Assembly (NCBI GenBank): GCA_030323885.1
Contig: CM059186.1
Location: forward strand, 171,105,230 to 171,169,229
Direction of reading: 5' to 3'
Source of the DNA: Branchipolynoe longqiensis
Taxonomy: Eukaryota > Annelida > Polychaeta > Phyllodocida > Polynoidae
Length of the DNA: 64,000 bases
The position numbers were made by a program, and so were the translations under genes. Shown here piece after piece: positions 21,721-31,935 of this stretch (the stretch's first letter is position 1; every line of letters begins with the position of its first letter). The notes below the pieces were generated by a model. The model saw nothing but the letters and a program-made list of their open reading frames with translations. It was not told the origin of the DNA and searched no databases.

Positions 21721-22920
21721 AGTCTCATTAAAGCTGCACAGTCTCGTTAAGGCTGCACAGTCTCATTAAAGCTGCACAGTCTCATAAAAGCTGCACAGTC
21801 TCCTTAAGGCTGCACAGTCTCATTAAAGCTGCACATTCTCATTAAAGCTGCCCAGTATCATTAAAGCTACACAGTCTCTTTAAAGCTGCACAGTCTCATT
21901 AAAGCTGCCCAGTCTCATTAAAGCTGCACAGTCTCATTAAAGCTGGACAGTCTCATTAAAGCTGCCCAGTATCATTAAAGCTGCACAGTCTCGTTAAGGC
22001 TGCACAGTCTCATTAAAGCTGCACAGTCTCATTAAAGCTGCAGTCTCATAAAAGCTGCACAGTCTCCTTAAGGCTGCACAGTCTCATTAAAGCTGCACAT
22101 TCTCATTAAAGCTGCACAGTCTCATTAAAGCTGCCCAGTATCATTAAAGCTGCACAGTCTAATTAAGGCTGCACAGTCTCATTAAAGCTACACAGGCTCA
22201 TTAAAGCTGCCCAGTATCATTAAAGCTGCACAGTCTCTTTAAAGCTGCACAGTCTCATTAAAGCTGGACAGTCTCATTAAGGCTGCACAGTCTCATTAAA
22301 GCTGCACAGTCTCATTAAAGCTGCACAGTATCATTAAAGCTACACAGTCTCATTAAAGCTACACAGTCTCTTTAAAGCTGTACAGTCTCATTAAAGCTGC
22401 ACAGTCTCATTAAAACTGGACAGTCTCATTAAGGCTGCACAGTCTCATTAAAGCTGCACAGTCTCATTAAAGCTGCAGTCTCATTAAAGCTGCACAGTCT
22501 CGGTAAGGCTGCACAGTCTCATTAAAGCTGCACAGTCTCATTAAAGCTACACAGTCTCATTAAAGCTACACAGTCTCATTAAAGCTGCACAGTCTCATTA
22601 AAGCTGCACAGTCTCGTTAAGGCTGCACAGTCTCATTAAAGCTGCACAGTCTCTTTAAAGCTGCACAGTCTCATTAAAGCTGCACAGTCTCATAAAAGCT
22701 GCACAGTCTCCTTAAGGCTGCACAGTCTCATTAAAGCTGCACATTCTCATTAAAGCTGCACAGTCTCATTAAAGCTGCCCAGTATCATTAAAGCTACACC
22801 GTCTCTTTAAAGCTGCACATTCTCATGAAAGCTGCACAGTCTCATTAAAGCTGCACAGTCTCATTAAAGCTGCACAGTCTCGGTAAGGCTGCACAGTCTC
22901 ATTAAAGCTGCACATTTCAT
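21721..22920 (+). repeat. 19-bp minisatellite, right part
   Basis: About 60 further units of the 20829-21310 satellite. Variants (TTAAGGCTGCACAG, CTGCCCAGTATCATT, AAAGCTACACAG) recur in blocks of several units, showing local higher-order duplication. Confidence 0.95.
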
Positions 22921-23026
22921 CAAACCAAACCACTTACATGGAGGACCTGCAGGGCCCGGGTCTCGCTGTATGTTTTGTATTATTACTTGAATACTGTTAT
23001 AAGCCGGTGCTATGTGGTGTGGTATT

Positions 23027-23297
23027 CTGTTTGTTTGTTGGGAGTTTTACATCTTAGCAACATCTAAGGTCATATCAGGATGGGCACTGACTTGTGACAG
23101 TGCGCACTCATGGTGACTTTATAGTGCTGCTCCACTGGGAAACCAGGCCACCAGTACCATGACCTCATATCCTCATATCCTACTCTACTCAGTCACATTA
23201 TCCTGACACCGAGCCAACCAGTCCGTGCCTTATCCTAATAATGCTGAGCACCTGGCTAGGGAGCAACAAATATCAATTGTGTAAGTCATTGGTTTCA
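23027..23297 (-). mobile_element. SINE A, lacking tRNA-like head, reverse
   Basis: Tail (GGAGTTTTACATCTTAGCAA) to the GTAAGTCATTGGTTT block. The head is missing. Confidence 0.88.
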
Positions 23298-23332
23298 CAG
23301 AATGATTCTATTCATATTGAATATGTGTGTGT

Positions 23333-23402
23333 AAAAGAGAGAGAGAGAGGGAGGTGGGGATGGTGAGGGGGAGAGAGAAAGAGAGAGAGAGGGAGGGAGG
23401 GA

Positions 23403-23440
<38 letters not shown>
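23333..23440 (+). repeat. (GA)n-rich tract
   Basis: GAGAGA and GGGAGG repeats. Confidence 0.93.
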
Positions 23441-23441
<1 letters not shown>

Positions 23442-23970
23442 TACAGCGACCATATGGTGGGTCATGATCGCCATATGGTGACTGTACGGTTCTTTGCTCG
23501 CCGCAAGCGGTTGCAGTTATTTTAAGTCAAAGTTATCTTAACTTTGGAAAATTGCAACGACACAGGCCGAAATCCCACCGGAATCCCCCCAATTTCTATT
23601 AACAGAATAATATGTTTGTGCAATAATGTATAGAAATTGTGAATACAAAAATGTCTTAAAATGTCTTTAAAATGTCTGATCTGCGGTTGTGCGGCGACAC
23701 ACAAAATATATGGCACCTTATGGTGACCTATGCCTTGTGGTGACCGTACGATTTGTGAGTAGATAATCCGCAGACTGTAACAGTATAACATTTGCATGAA
23801 CTGCAAACCACACAGCAGACCGTACGGCGACCGCAGCATTTGTGACCTAGGCATAATCAAGTGAAGTACAGAGCATACGAGGTCTCAGGACGCCTCCTTA
23901 CTTCAATGGTATTTCCGATGCTCACCTTGTACTTCAGACTCAAAATGGCTGACTCGACAGTTTATTAGCA
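23441..23970. other. Unclassified stretch
   Basis: Repeated short phrases such as GCGACCATATGGTG and GACCGTACG on both strands suggest a degenerate inverted-repeat element. I could not define its ends. No gene recognised. Confidence 0.35.
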
Positions 23971-24120
23971 TATGTCTGTCTTCCTTTGTCTCTATATTTC
24001 TCTATCTTTTAGTCCCTCTCTATTGCTCCCTCACCCTATCTCACTCTACCTCCCTCTCCCTCTCTCCCACGATTGCTCTCTCTCTAGTGCTTTCTCCATC
24101 TCCCCCCATTGTCTCTCTGC
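23971..24120 (+). repeat. CT-rich low-complexity tract
   Basis: TCTCTC/CCCTCT repeats. Confidence 0.8.
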
Positions 24121-24257
24121 CTGCCTTCACACACACATAGTTACTTTTCATGAAATTGAATCAAATGGGTCTTAGAATGATGTTAAAAGGTTCCTAGTTT
24201 TATTTGTCAATGTGTCTGTATCGATCCATCTTAACTAGAGCTTTCTTGAGAACCCCA

Positions 24258-24840
24258 CTAGATATATAGACATATAGGGAAATAGATAGATAGGGATAGA
24301 CAGGGATAAAGATAGACAGAGTGAGAGGGAGGGGAGGTGAGGAGGGGGAGAGACAGAGAGGAGAGCTAGAGATAGAGAGATAAATAGATATATAGATAAA
24401 TAGATAGATAGGTAGACAGATAGATATATAGAGAAATGGCGATAGAGAGACAGAGACAGGGAGAGGGAGAGAGGGGAGAGAGATAGAAACAGTTAGAAAG
24501 ACAGACACAGATAGAGAGAGAGCGAAGAACAGAGCAGAGGAGAGCGAGAAAGGGGAGAGAGAAAGAGAGAGAGGGAGGGAGAGAGATAGGAAGAGAGGGG
24601 GTACAGAGGCTGAGAGAGGGGAAAGGGCGAGGAAGAGATAGAGGAAGAGAGAGAGGAAGAGAGCGAGGAAGAGAGAGAGGAAGAGATAGGGGGAGAGAGG
24701 GAGATAGAGAGGGGTGAGAGAGGAAGAGAGCGAGGAAGAGAGCGAGGAAGAGAGGGGGTAGAGGAAGAGCGGGGTGACAGAGGAAGAGAGCGAGGAAGGG
24801 AGAGCGGAAGAGAGAGGGGGGGGGGGGGGGGGAGAACAGC
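24258..24840 (+). repeat. Long GA-rich tract with GAGCGAGGAAGA minisatellite
   Basis: GATAGA and GAGAGA repeats give way to a GAGAGCGAGGAAGAGAG-type unit and end in a poly-G run at about 24817-24832. The minus-strand Ser/Leu-rich frame is an artefact. Confidence 0.92.
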
Positions 24841-25330
24841 TAGATGAGCATCCCACCAATAATCAGTTATTGCTTAGTGCGAGTGGACGGGTCGCGTGGG
24901 CACGTTCTGGTTAGCAGAATGGGGCGGGTCGGCCCGTGGGAGCGCGAGAAGGGCCCTACCCGGGCCTACCCGGTGGTCCTACTCCATACAGTTCACGTGG
25001 GAGGGTGAGGCGAGTGATGGCTGGGAGAGTGCACTGCAGGGTGGCCCGGTGGTTACCTGATGAGTTATGGTGATGCTAGTTTTGTGCAGAGTGGTTCGAT
25101 GGGATGACAGGTTAAGTGGTTCAGGGGGGAATGGCCAGCTAAATGGTTCAGTCGGAAGGCAACGCATAGGGGGGCCGGGGTGGGGGTGGGGGTGTGGGGG
25201 GGGGGGGGTGAAGACTGCAGATAGGGGTGTGTGTAGAGAGGAGTACTTGGGAAGGAGCTGCATGGAAGAGGTTAAAAGTTTAAACAAAGTTATTGTTGTT
25301 GTTATTGTGTGGTATAAGGTATTGCCGTGG
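24841..25330. other. Unclassified, G-rich
   Basis: G-rich sequence with a poly-G run near 25195-25208. No gene recognised. Confidence 0.35.
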
Positions 25331-25334
25331 GGGT

Positions 25335-25549
25335 GTGTGATGAAAATGGGAAATATTGCGCCTAGAGCGGGACTCGAACCCACATCTCTTTGCATTCGGG
25401 GCTAGTGTGCTAACCATTACACCACCTAGGCTCCCTGATATCACCACACTACCCATGCCTACCTGTCTATGCGACTCATTGTCTGAGAGGTCAGTGCAGA
25501 CCACTAGACTCGTCCCCCTGGAATTGTAAGTATTTTAATGCTTACAATT
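25335..25549 (-). mobile_element. SINE B (tRNA-derived), reverse
   Basis: On the minus strand: GTGGTCTGCACTGACCTCTC, GACAGGTAGGCATGGG, then a tRNA-like part with A box TGGTGTAATGGTTAGCACAC and B box GGGTTCGAGTCCCGC, closed by GCCTAG...CTAGGC pairing, then a tail with CATTTTCATCACACCCCC. The anticodon arm does not pair, so it is not a working tRNA. The A-box region is Gln/Glu-tRNA-like. Confidence 0.85.
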
Positions 25550-25557
25550 ACATACAT

Positions 25558-25608
25558 GTCCTGATATGACCTTAGATGTTGCTAGGACATAAAACAACAA
25601 ACAAACAA
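25558..25608 (+). mobile_element. Isolated SINE A tail with 8-bp target duplication
   Basis: Only GTCCTGATATGACCTTAGAT, GTTGCTAGGACATAAAAC and an (ACAA)n tail are present. It is flanked by ACATACAT at 25550-25557 and 25609-25616. The insertion lies in SINE B downstream sequence. Confidence 0.85.
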
Positions 25609-25616
25609 ACATACAT

Positions 25617-25669
25617 ACAGGCAATGCACTTACATATATGTGCACAGGGTAGGTTCAACAACTATACAG
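25617..25669 (-). mobile_element. SINE B downstream segment
   Basis: AGGCAATGCACTTACA and GGGTAGGTTCAACAACTATA match, inverted, the sequence downstream of SINE B at 49160-49190. SINE B therefore once continued across the tail insertion at 25558. Confidence 0.65.
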
Positions 25670-26285
25670 CTGTAAAAATATACGGATTTTCGGTTTGGAT
25701 TTATATATTGGCCGAGAGCATTACTATTCTCGGGCGACGGAGTGGGGACCAAGGTTATGTAACAGAGAGGCAATGGGTGCCCCACTCTCTGTGTGACATA
25801 AGACACTGGCAAATGTGATAACACATAGTGCCCGAAATTGTGACATGATGTTCATATTTAAGAGACAGTTAGTATTTAGTGAAATGTTCCCTCCATGCAC
25901 CAGAAAGAATGCAAGTGGAGGGGAAATATATTTTTAATATATGTTTATTGTAACTGTCTGCAACTACCTGTTACCACGGGGCCGATGGGCAAGCACACCC
26001 AGCCATCCTGCATATATTATGGACACCACCTGCAGCTGGGGTTGAGTGACAGTTGCCCTCTATTAGGGCATCGCCCCCCAGGCTGTAGAGGGTGTCTGAT
26101 TGGCTGGCTGTGAAAAGCCCAGTCACCTGAATTCCTTATACCTGACACACAGGCCCCCACTCTTTTTCACTTCTTGAGACTCACTCTTGAGAGAGACTCT
26201 GGGCTGGGCACTCTAGCAGGAGACACTCTTGTCCAGGAACCCAGACACTCTGTCTGAGGCTCCACTTTCTATACACAAACTAGCA
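25670..26285 (+). mobile_element. Dispersed element D, possible solo LTR, copy 1
   Basis: About 615 bp matched in inverse orientation by 54969-55640. Shared blocks: AAATATACGGATTTTCGGTT, AGCATTACTATTCTCGG, GAGACAGTTAGTATTTAGTG, TTGTAACTGTCTGCAACTAC, GGACACCACCTGCAGCTGGG and the CTGATTGGCTGGCTGTG region. It starts TGTAAAAATA. It has no long open frame. The length, TG start and presence as single units would fit a solo LTR, but I see no primer-binding site, so this is tentative. Confidence 0.6.
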
Positions 26286-26645
26286 GCAGATATTCAAAAG
26301 GCACTGAGCTGTGTGCAACAACCATGGGATTCCGGCACTGATTCTTGTACACACTAACAAGAGTAATGAGGATCTGTGTGGACAGTAGGTAAGGAGTGAG
26401 GATGATAGGTCACTAGTAGGTGAACAGGAGTTGATGCCGATAAAGCACAACTTCTTCACTGTCAATCTTGCGTGACTTGTCTTCCTTTCTTCCTTATGAG
26501 ATTGTTGGAAGGGATACAGATGGGAACTGACAGACAGTTGTCAGAACACACCTGGGGAGAGCAGTGATATTCGGGACTCTGACGGCCGAGTACTCGTAAA
26601 TATTACACAGCGCATAGCTTGTAGAGGATCCTGGTCACGACTCCA
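26286..26645. other. Unclassified stretch
   Basis: No element recognised, except that 26595-26645 resembles SINE B downstream sequence (AGGATCCTGGTCACGACTCC compared with inverted 49095-49135). Confidence 0.4.
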
Positions 26646-26840
26646 GTGTCATGGGGTGATGAAAATGGGAAATATTGCGCCTAGAGCAGGACTCGGACCC
26701 ACATCTCTTTGCATTCGGGTCCAGTGTTCTAACCATTACACCACCTCGGCTCCCTGATGTCACCACACTACCCACGTCTACATGTCTATTCAGCTCATTG
26801 CCTGAAAGGTCAGTGCAGACTACTACACTATCTCATGCAA
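26646..26840 (-). mobile_element. SINE B, reverse
   Basis: Same tRNA-like part as at 25335, slightly diverged (GGACTCGGACCCACATCTCT for the B box strand). Downstream SINE B sequence extends to about 26595. Confidence 0.85.
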
Positions 26841-26984
26841 ATAATATTCTGGGAACGTTCTAGAAGGTATTGGTTGGTACTCCTGGAGCTTCCTGGAATG
26901 CACCTAGTCTGCGTTAATGGTGGTGCAATGATCAGCCTGGGGGGTATGTTGGTGTTGGGGGGTATGCAGAGGTGTTGTTAGTTT

Positions 26985-27122
26985 TGACATTGCTGTTGCT
27001 ATTGCTGTTGTTATTGCTGTCGTTGAACTGCAGTGATAACACTAATATTGCCGTTATTGTTATTATGTTATTACTGTTATTATTGTTATTATTGTTATTA
27101 CTGTTCTTGTTATTGTTTTTAC
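26985..27122 (+). repeat. TTATTG/TTGCTG microsatellite-like tract
   Basis: TTGCTGTTGCTATTGC and TTATTGTTATTATTGT repeats directly adjoining a LINE fragment. Confidence 0.88.
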
Positions 27123-27680
27123 TGTTAAGCTTTTATTTTTAGTTTAGTCATTGGACAAAGTTTATCGGCTGCATGGTTGATTAAATCTTCTAAAAAGTCC
27201 CAACATTTATTGGGATTCTGCTCTTCAAGTATTGTAGTGTAGTTATAACTCTGCAAGATTGTTGTTAGTGCCTCAGTTGAAAAGTTTCTATATGTTCTTC
27301 CCCAGTATGCGGTGATTTTTTTGTTTGTTTCTGGGTTTCTTTTTGGTAATATAGACTGGCTTATGGTCACTGGTGTTGTAGTTAAGCACTCCTGCTTGAG
27401 TGCAATACTTGATGTTAGTAAAGGCTAAATCGATTGTGGCTGTGGTAGTTCCAGTTGACCTGGTTGGTTTATCTATCAGCTGTTGGAGCTCATGCTCTGA
27501 AGCAAATTGATTTATGATTATGGCTGGTAGCTTTCTTTTCGCACTACAGACTGCATTGAAGTCACTTATCAGTAGGGTCTCATACTTGTCTAAGTCATCT
27601 ATTTCACTCCATCCTCCCTCATTGTCTGTGTGGCGCGTCACATGGTCACAAGCGAACATGGAACAAGGGAACACGCCATA
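27123..27680 (-). pseudogene. LINE APE-type endonuclease fragment, frameshifted
   Basis: Two overlapping minus-strand frames (27674-27288 and 27370-27125) make one broken protein. Frame 1 has LLISDFNAVC, the SDFN motif of AP-like endonucleases in non-LTR retrotransposons; then PTRSTGTTTATIDLAFTN, a common conserved block; then SDHKPVYITKK with the catalytic SDH. Frame 2 continues with the linker that follows. There is no reverse transcriptase and no conserved start, so it is an internal piece truncated at both ends. The clade is uncertain (Jockey/CR1/L2-like range). Confidence 0.85.
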
Positions 27681-27712
27681 AGAGAACAGTCTATAGATAC
27701 ACGGCCTTAGTC

Positions 27713-28385
27713 TTAAGGCCCTGTCACATTACGAGGCATCTCACAAGCACGCGGCCAACGTGTAAAATCACTTTTTTACGTCAAGAAGCATCAAACTTTT
27801 GGGCGCGGGGGACAAAGTTGGATGTATACATAACGTATACATAGCGTATGGCCAACGTATGGCTAATGTGCTTCCGGGCGAAAAACGCTTGAATTACGCT
27901 CACGGTACGTTCACAGAACGCTGGTAAATGTTATATATGTTATTCGATCGCCAGAACTACGCATCATACATTACATATGTAAAGACACGCTGGAGAAATG
28001 CTAAAAGTATGTTAGACGTACATTATCCATACATTGTCAGTATACGGACTGTACATTCCCACTGCCTTTAAGATAGGTCAACTTAGTGCAACATAGTGAA
28101 CAATGTTTGTTTAACGTATGCCTAGCGTATATCAATGTACGCCTAACGTATACATAATGTACCACCGACATAAAATCCACACGTTGTCGAACGTTGTCAT
28201 ACGTCAAAAGTTTTGTGCATGCACAAAACTTGCCGACCCCCATGATGTGCGACGCCGTATCACAATGAACGTCGACGTACATTGAGGTATACCAACGAGC
28301 GCCTAACGCACGCGTAATGCATAACGATGTAGCCGCCAAAAATCACATACGTTGGCGCGATGCGTTGTAATGTGACAGCCCCTTT
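27713..28385. mobile_element. F1 MITE (TTAA-type), copy 1
   Basis: Starts TTAAGGCCCTGTCACATTAC and ends GTTGTAATGTGACAGCCCCT plus TTA. The interior is full of TACGTTAACGTAT-like words on both strands and carries a 24-bp palindrome at 28208-28231 (AAGTTTTGTGCA followed by its complement). There is no transposase. TTAA targeting suggests mobilisation by a piggyBac- or Kolobok-type transposase. Confidence 0.85.
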
Positions 28386-28569
28386 ACTGAGTGAGCCACC
28401 GTGAACGGAATGAGAACCAGTAATAGTTACTGCTTTGTGTTGGCCAATGGCTGCTAGGGGTACGCTGATATTGGGGTTTCTGGTTGGTGTGTGATAAGTT
28501 GTATTGGGTGATAGACGGCGCCTTGACGTTGGGGTTTCTGGGTGGTTGGTGATACGTGAGTATTGAGTG
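28386..28569. other. Unclassified spacer
   Basis: Contains a short direct repeat (TTGGGGTTTCTGG) near 28475 and 28530. Nothing else recognised. Confidence 0.4.
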
Positions 28570-28685
28570 TTAAGCCCTGATCACATACACGTTAGTGGAC
28601 GTAGTTGAACGTAGTGGAGGCTATTGTAGTTGAACGTAGTTGAACGTAGTTGAACGTACTGGCATCCGTACTTGTCCGTGATGTA

Positions 28686-28852
28686 AAAGTTGCATAGTCC
28701 GATGGTTTTGGGTTTCTCACATTTTTCTGAGATAAATATAATAAATTGATTGCTATAAATTATAATCTACATTATTTTAGTTTGAAGTGACTTTTATTTT
28801 AAATCGCTAAGTTTTGAGATATTTGAAGTGCAAACATGTCAAATTAGTTTTG
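28686..28852. mobile_element. F4 MITE 5' half inside F2
   Basis: AAAGTTGCATAGTCCGATGG, TTTTCTGAGATAAATATAAT and GTGCAAACATGTCAAATTAG match the first half of the F4 copy at 47981. It stops at the GGCAAGC block. Confidence 0.8.
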
Positions 28853-28869
28853 GCAAGCACACCTGAAGT

Positions 28870-29378
28870 TTGAAGTGATTTTTGGCCGCTGCGTCGGGAT
28901 ACGTTGTAATGCGTTACGCATTCGTTATGCATACATAAAACTTTCAAAGTATGGCTCTTACGCCAGCCGTACGTTATATATAATTTAGGCGTACATTAGA
29001 ATATGTTGTTCACTATGTTGCACTACATTGACCTACATTAAAGGCAGTTGAAACGTACAGTCCACGTATGGACAATGTACGTCTAAAGTTTGGCGTTTCT
29101 CCACTGTGTCTTGTTGTATGTAACCTATGAGGCATAGTTCTGGCGTTCGAACACATATAACGTTCACCGGCATTCTGCGAACATACCGTGAGCATAATTT
29201 GAGCGTTTTTCGCCGGGAGACACGTTAACCATACGTTGGCCATACACTATGTATATGGTATGTATAAGTCCAACTTTGCCCCCCGCGCCAAAAAGTTTTA
29301 CACATCTCAACGTAAAAAAATGATTTTACACATTGGCCACGCGCTTGCGAGATGTGTCGTAATGTGACAGGGCCTTTA
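28870..29378. mobile_element. F1 MITE, truncated copy inside F2
   Basis: Begins within the F1 interior (TTTTTGGCCGCTGCGTCGGG) and ends with the F1 terminus GTCGTAATGTGACAGGGCCT plus TTA. The left terminus is missing. Confidence 0.8.
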
Positions 29379-29589
29379 TCCATACCTTAAAGTATTTATC
29401 CGTACCAAAACCTGATGTACCTAAACGTATTTCAACGTAGTTTAACATACTTACACTACGTTTGACCCACGTTAGCCTCCACTACGTTCACCTACGTTCA
29501 ACTACGTCCACTAACGTGTATGTGACCGGAGCATAACTGTCAGTGTTGGCCGGTAGGGGTAGTGAGTTTGCTGTTTCCTCGGTATGGAG

Positions 29590-30410
29590 TAGTGACTCAT
29601 GGTATTGGTGATGTCGGGTGTCATGGTGGTGTGTGGTGTAATGGTGTTGTCATGTGTCATGGTGGTGTGTGGTGTCATGTGTCATGGTGGTGCGTGCTTT
29701 CATGTCATGATGCTGTGAGGTGTCATGTGTCATAGAAGTGTGTTGTGGCATGGTGTTGTGTGGTGTTATGACAGTGTGAGATGTCATGGCAGTGTGTTGT
29801 GGCATGGTGTTGTGTGGTGTTATGACAGTGTGGGATGTCATGGCAGTGTGTGGTGTCATGGTGGTGTGTGGTGTAATGACAGTGGGCGATTTCATGGCAG
29901 TGTGCGGTGTCATGGTGTTGTGTGCTGTTATGACAGTGTGAGATGTCATGACAGTGTGCGGTGTCATGGTGGTGTGGTGTTATGACAGTATGAGATGTCA
30001 TGCAGTGTGTGGTGTCATGGTGTTGTGTCGTGTTATGACTGTGGGATGGCAAGGCAGTGTGCGGTGTCAAGTTGTTGTGTGGTGTTATGACAGTGTGAGA
30101 TGTCATGGCAGTGTGTGGTGTCATGGTGTTGTGTTATAGTGACGGTGGGGTGTCACGGTTATGGTGCGTGTTGTCTCACAGCGACGTGGGATGTCATGAT
30201 GGTGTGTGGTGTCATGGTGGTGTGTGGTGTCACACCGCTGTGGGGTGTCACAACTATGTTTCTTGAGTGTTACAGCAGTGTAGGGTGTTCTGTTGGTGGT
30301 GTGGTGGTGTGGTGGTGTGGTGTCATGGTGCTGTGTGGTGTGACGGTGGCGCTGAAGGGTATCATAATGTTGGTTTGTGGTGTCACGGCGCTGAGGGGTG
30401 TTATGACAGT
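29590..30410 (+). repeat. GT-rich TGTCATGGTGGTGTG minisatellite
   Basis: Irregular units of roughly 55 bp built on GTGTGGTGTTATGACAGTGT and GAGATGTCATGGCAGTGTGT. His/Thr-rich minus-strand frames and Val/Cys/Gly-rich plus-strand frames are by-products. Confidence 0.9.
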
Positions 30411-30486
30411 TCCAGGTACGCTGGTTCTGGGTGACCCCAGCATCTCAGTTGATGGATGTTGATTTTATTAGTGCCTCGATGCGGAG

Positions 30487-30705
30487 CAGGGTGCTCGGCG
30501 GGGCGGGGCCGGGGAGGGGTGGTGCGGGCCCGGGGTGAGGCGGGGAGAGGCCGGGGATGGGTGGTGCGGGGCCGGGGAGAGGCGGGGCGGGGCCGGGGCC
30601 GGGGAGGGGTGGTGCGGGGCCGGGGAGAGGCGGGGCGGGGCCGGGGGAGGCGGGGCGGGGCGGCACGGAGGTCTGGTTCGTGTGGGGCGGGGCGGGGGCC
30701 TGACC
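30487..30705 (+). repeat. GC-rich GGGGCCGGGGAGAGGCGG minisatellite
   Basis: Tandem GGGGCGGGGCCGGGG-type repeats, very GC-rich against AT-rich surroundings. Frames encode Pro/Ala/Arg strings. Confidence 0.9.
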
Positions 30706-30844
30706 GGGTGGTTCGGCGACACACCGGGGAGAGTGCGAGGCAGAGCCCGGCGTCTTCTGTGGTCAGTCTAAAAGCAACAGCATGAATGATTCAGCACCCT
30801 GCGGCACGACGAGATCACACGGCCGGGGAGCACCACCTGTGAAA

Positions 30845-31935
30845 GTATGACGCCTGAACACTTTGACTTCTGGATTTCTTGTCCTCCAACTGATCGGAAC
30901 TGAACTCACTGAGCTCGCACATGCTTATGCATTTTTCCAGAGTAAGATCGGCTGTCTGAAGCATGTTGTTTCTCAAATTAATGTTCTGAACACCAGCCAT
31001 CAACCGATTGCACAAAAGCGATTCCTCCAGCGGCCCATACTCACAATCTTTAACTCTGTCTCTTAAGCCCCAGTCAGACCTCACCGGATTGAGGAACCGG
31101 ATAGAAAACGAACACTGTCCGGTGAAATACGGCAATGTCCGGTACCCATCCGGCGGTGTCCGGTACAAGTTTTGAACACGCACTAACCTTGAACCGGACA
31201 CCACCGGACTGAAGTGTATGGTTGGTGTCCGTTTTAAGTCTGTTTCGTCTGGTTCATGTCCGTTAATCATCCGTTAGGTGTCCGTTTTGTATCCTGAAGA
31301 GTCCGTTGACGGTGCTGCGGGAATTCGGTCCTTCGGTTTTTGGCACGTCCGTGAACAGTCTGGTAGGTGTCCGGTTGGTGTCCGTTTGGTGTCCGGTCCA
31401 TCCGTTTGACATCCGTTTGACATCCGTTTAGCATCCATTTCATCCGGCGGCCATTGCAACAGTTCGACACCGGACACCACTGGACTAGACAATTCTTTGT
31501 CCGGTCGTGTCCGGTACTCAGTATGGTAAGGTCTGACTGCGCCTTAAGTGTTGTGATGTATGTGGACATGTTTTCTGTGGCTTGATTATGAGAATTAAAA
31601 TGGTAGCGTGTTATTATCAAGTTACATTTACCGGTACAATAACCTTGAAAAGCCTTTGTGAGCGGTCCGATCTTGTCCTGCTCAGTGAGCATGATGGACA
31701 TGTTGGCAAAAACCTTTTGAGCTTCTTCGCCTGCGACGTGAAGAAGCATTGTACTTGTTCTGTCTTCGTTACGACTCCTGCGGCTGTGGCATTAATGTTA
31801 TATGCTCTGATCCATCTTTTCCAGTTCGATCGTGCGTTGTTGCAGAGGATGAGCTGTCCTGGCGGCCTGAGGCCCAGCAGCGTGTTAGCAGGCGGCATCG
31901 TCCTTATCTGACACCATGTGAAAGTATGACGTCTG
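30845..31935 (-). pseudogene. Ty3/gypsy-type gag fragment, split by an F3 MITE
   Basis: Three minus-strand pieces give one degraded Gag-like protein. 31935-31750: a LRPPGQLIL start, then NWKRWIRAYNINATAAGV, a common N-terminal block of retrotransposon Gag. 31749-31550, after a frameshift: LLHVAGEEAQKVF, KAFQGYCTGKCNLI, RYHFNSHNQ. 31062-30860: VKDCEYGPLEESLLCNRLM, then LRNNMLQTADLTLEKCI. The F3 MITE (31063-31547) separates the last two. No zinc knuckle, protease or RT follows. Family assignment is by remembered block order, and a related LTR class is possible. Confidence 0.8.
31063..31547. mobile_element. F3 MITE (TTAA-type) inside gag
   Basis: TTAA at both edges (31063-31066 and 31544-31547). 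TIRs: TTAAGCCCCAGTCAGACCTC on the left and GGTAAGGTCTGACTGCGCCT on the right. The interior is built of GTCCGTTT, GTCCGGT and ACCGGA words on both strands. Confidence 0.88.

Larger units (their letters stand above)
28570..29535. mobile_element. F2 MITE (TTAA-type), interrupted
   Basis: Ends: TTAAGCCCTGATCACATACA with CGTTAGTGGACGTAGTTGAA on the left; GTCCACTAACGTGTATGTGA with CCGGAGCATAA on the right. Subterminal GTAGTTGAAC repeats occur on both sides in opposite orientation. The middle is replaced by pieces of F4 and F1. Confidence 0.82.

Noticed and set aside
20829..22920. CRISPR-like regular repeats.
   Set aside because: Units are head to tail with no spacers, in an evidently eukaryotic region with SINEs and LINEs. 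The same holds for the 16-, 24- and 49-bp arrays.
24200..24859. 219-residue Ser/Leu-rich minus-strand frame resembling a membrane protein.
   Set aside because: Translation of a GA-rich low-complexity tract.
25365..25440. Possible tRNA gene (A and B boxes with acceptor pairing); similar at 26690, 49010, 49330 and 51790.
   Set aside because: The anticodon arm does not pair and the same flanking sequence accompanies each copy, so these are SINE B heads.
29650..30124. His/Thr-rich frames on the minus strand.
   Set aside because: Produced by TGTCATGGTGGTG repeats.
30401..30785. Pro/Arg-rich or Gly/Arg-rich frames in GC-rich DNA.
   Set aside because: Low-complexity minisatellite open in several frames.
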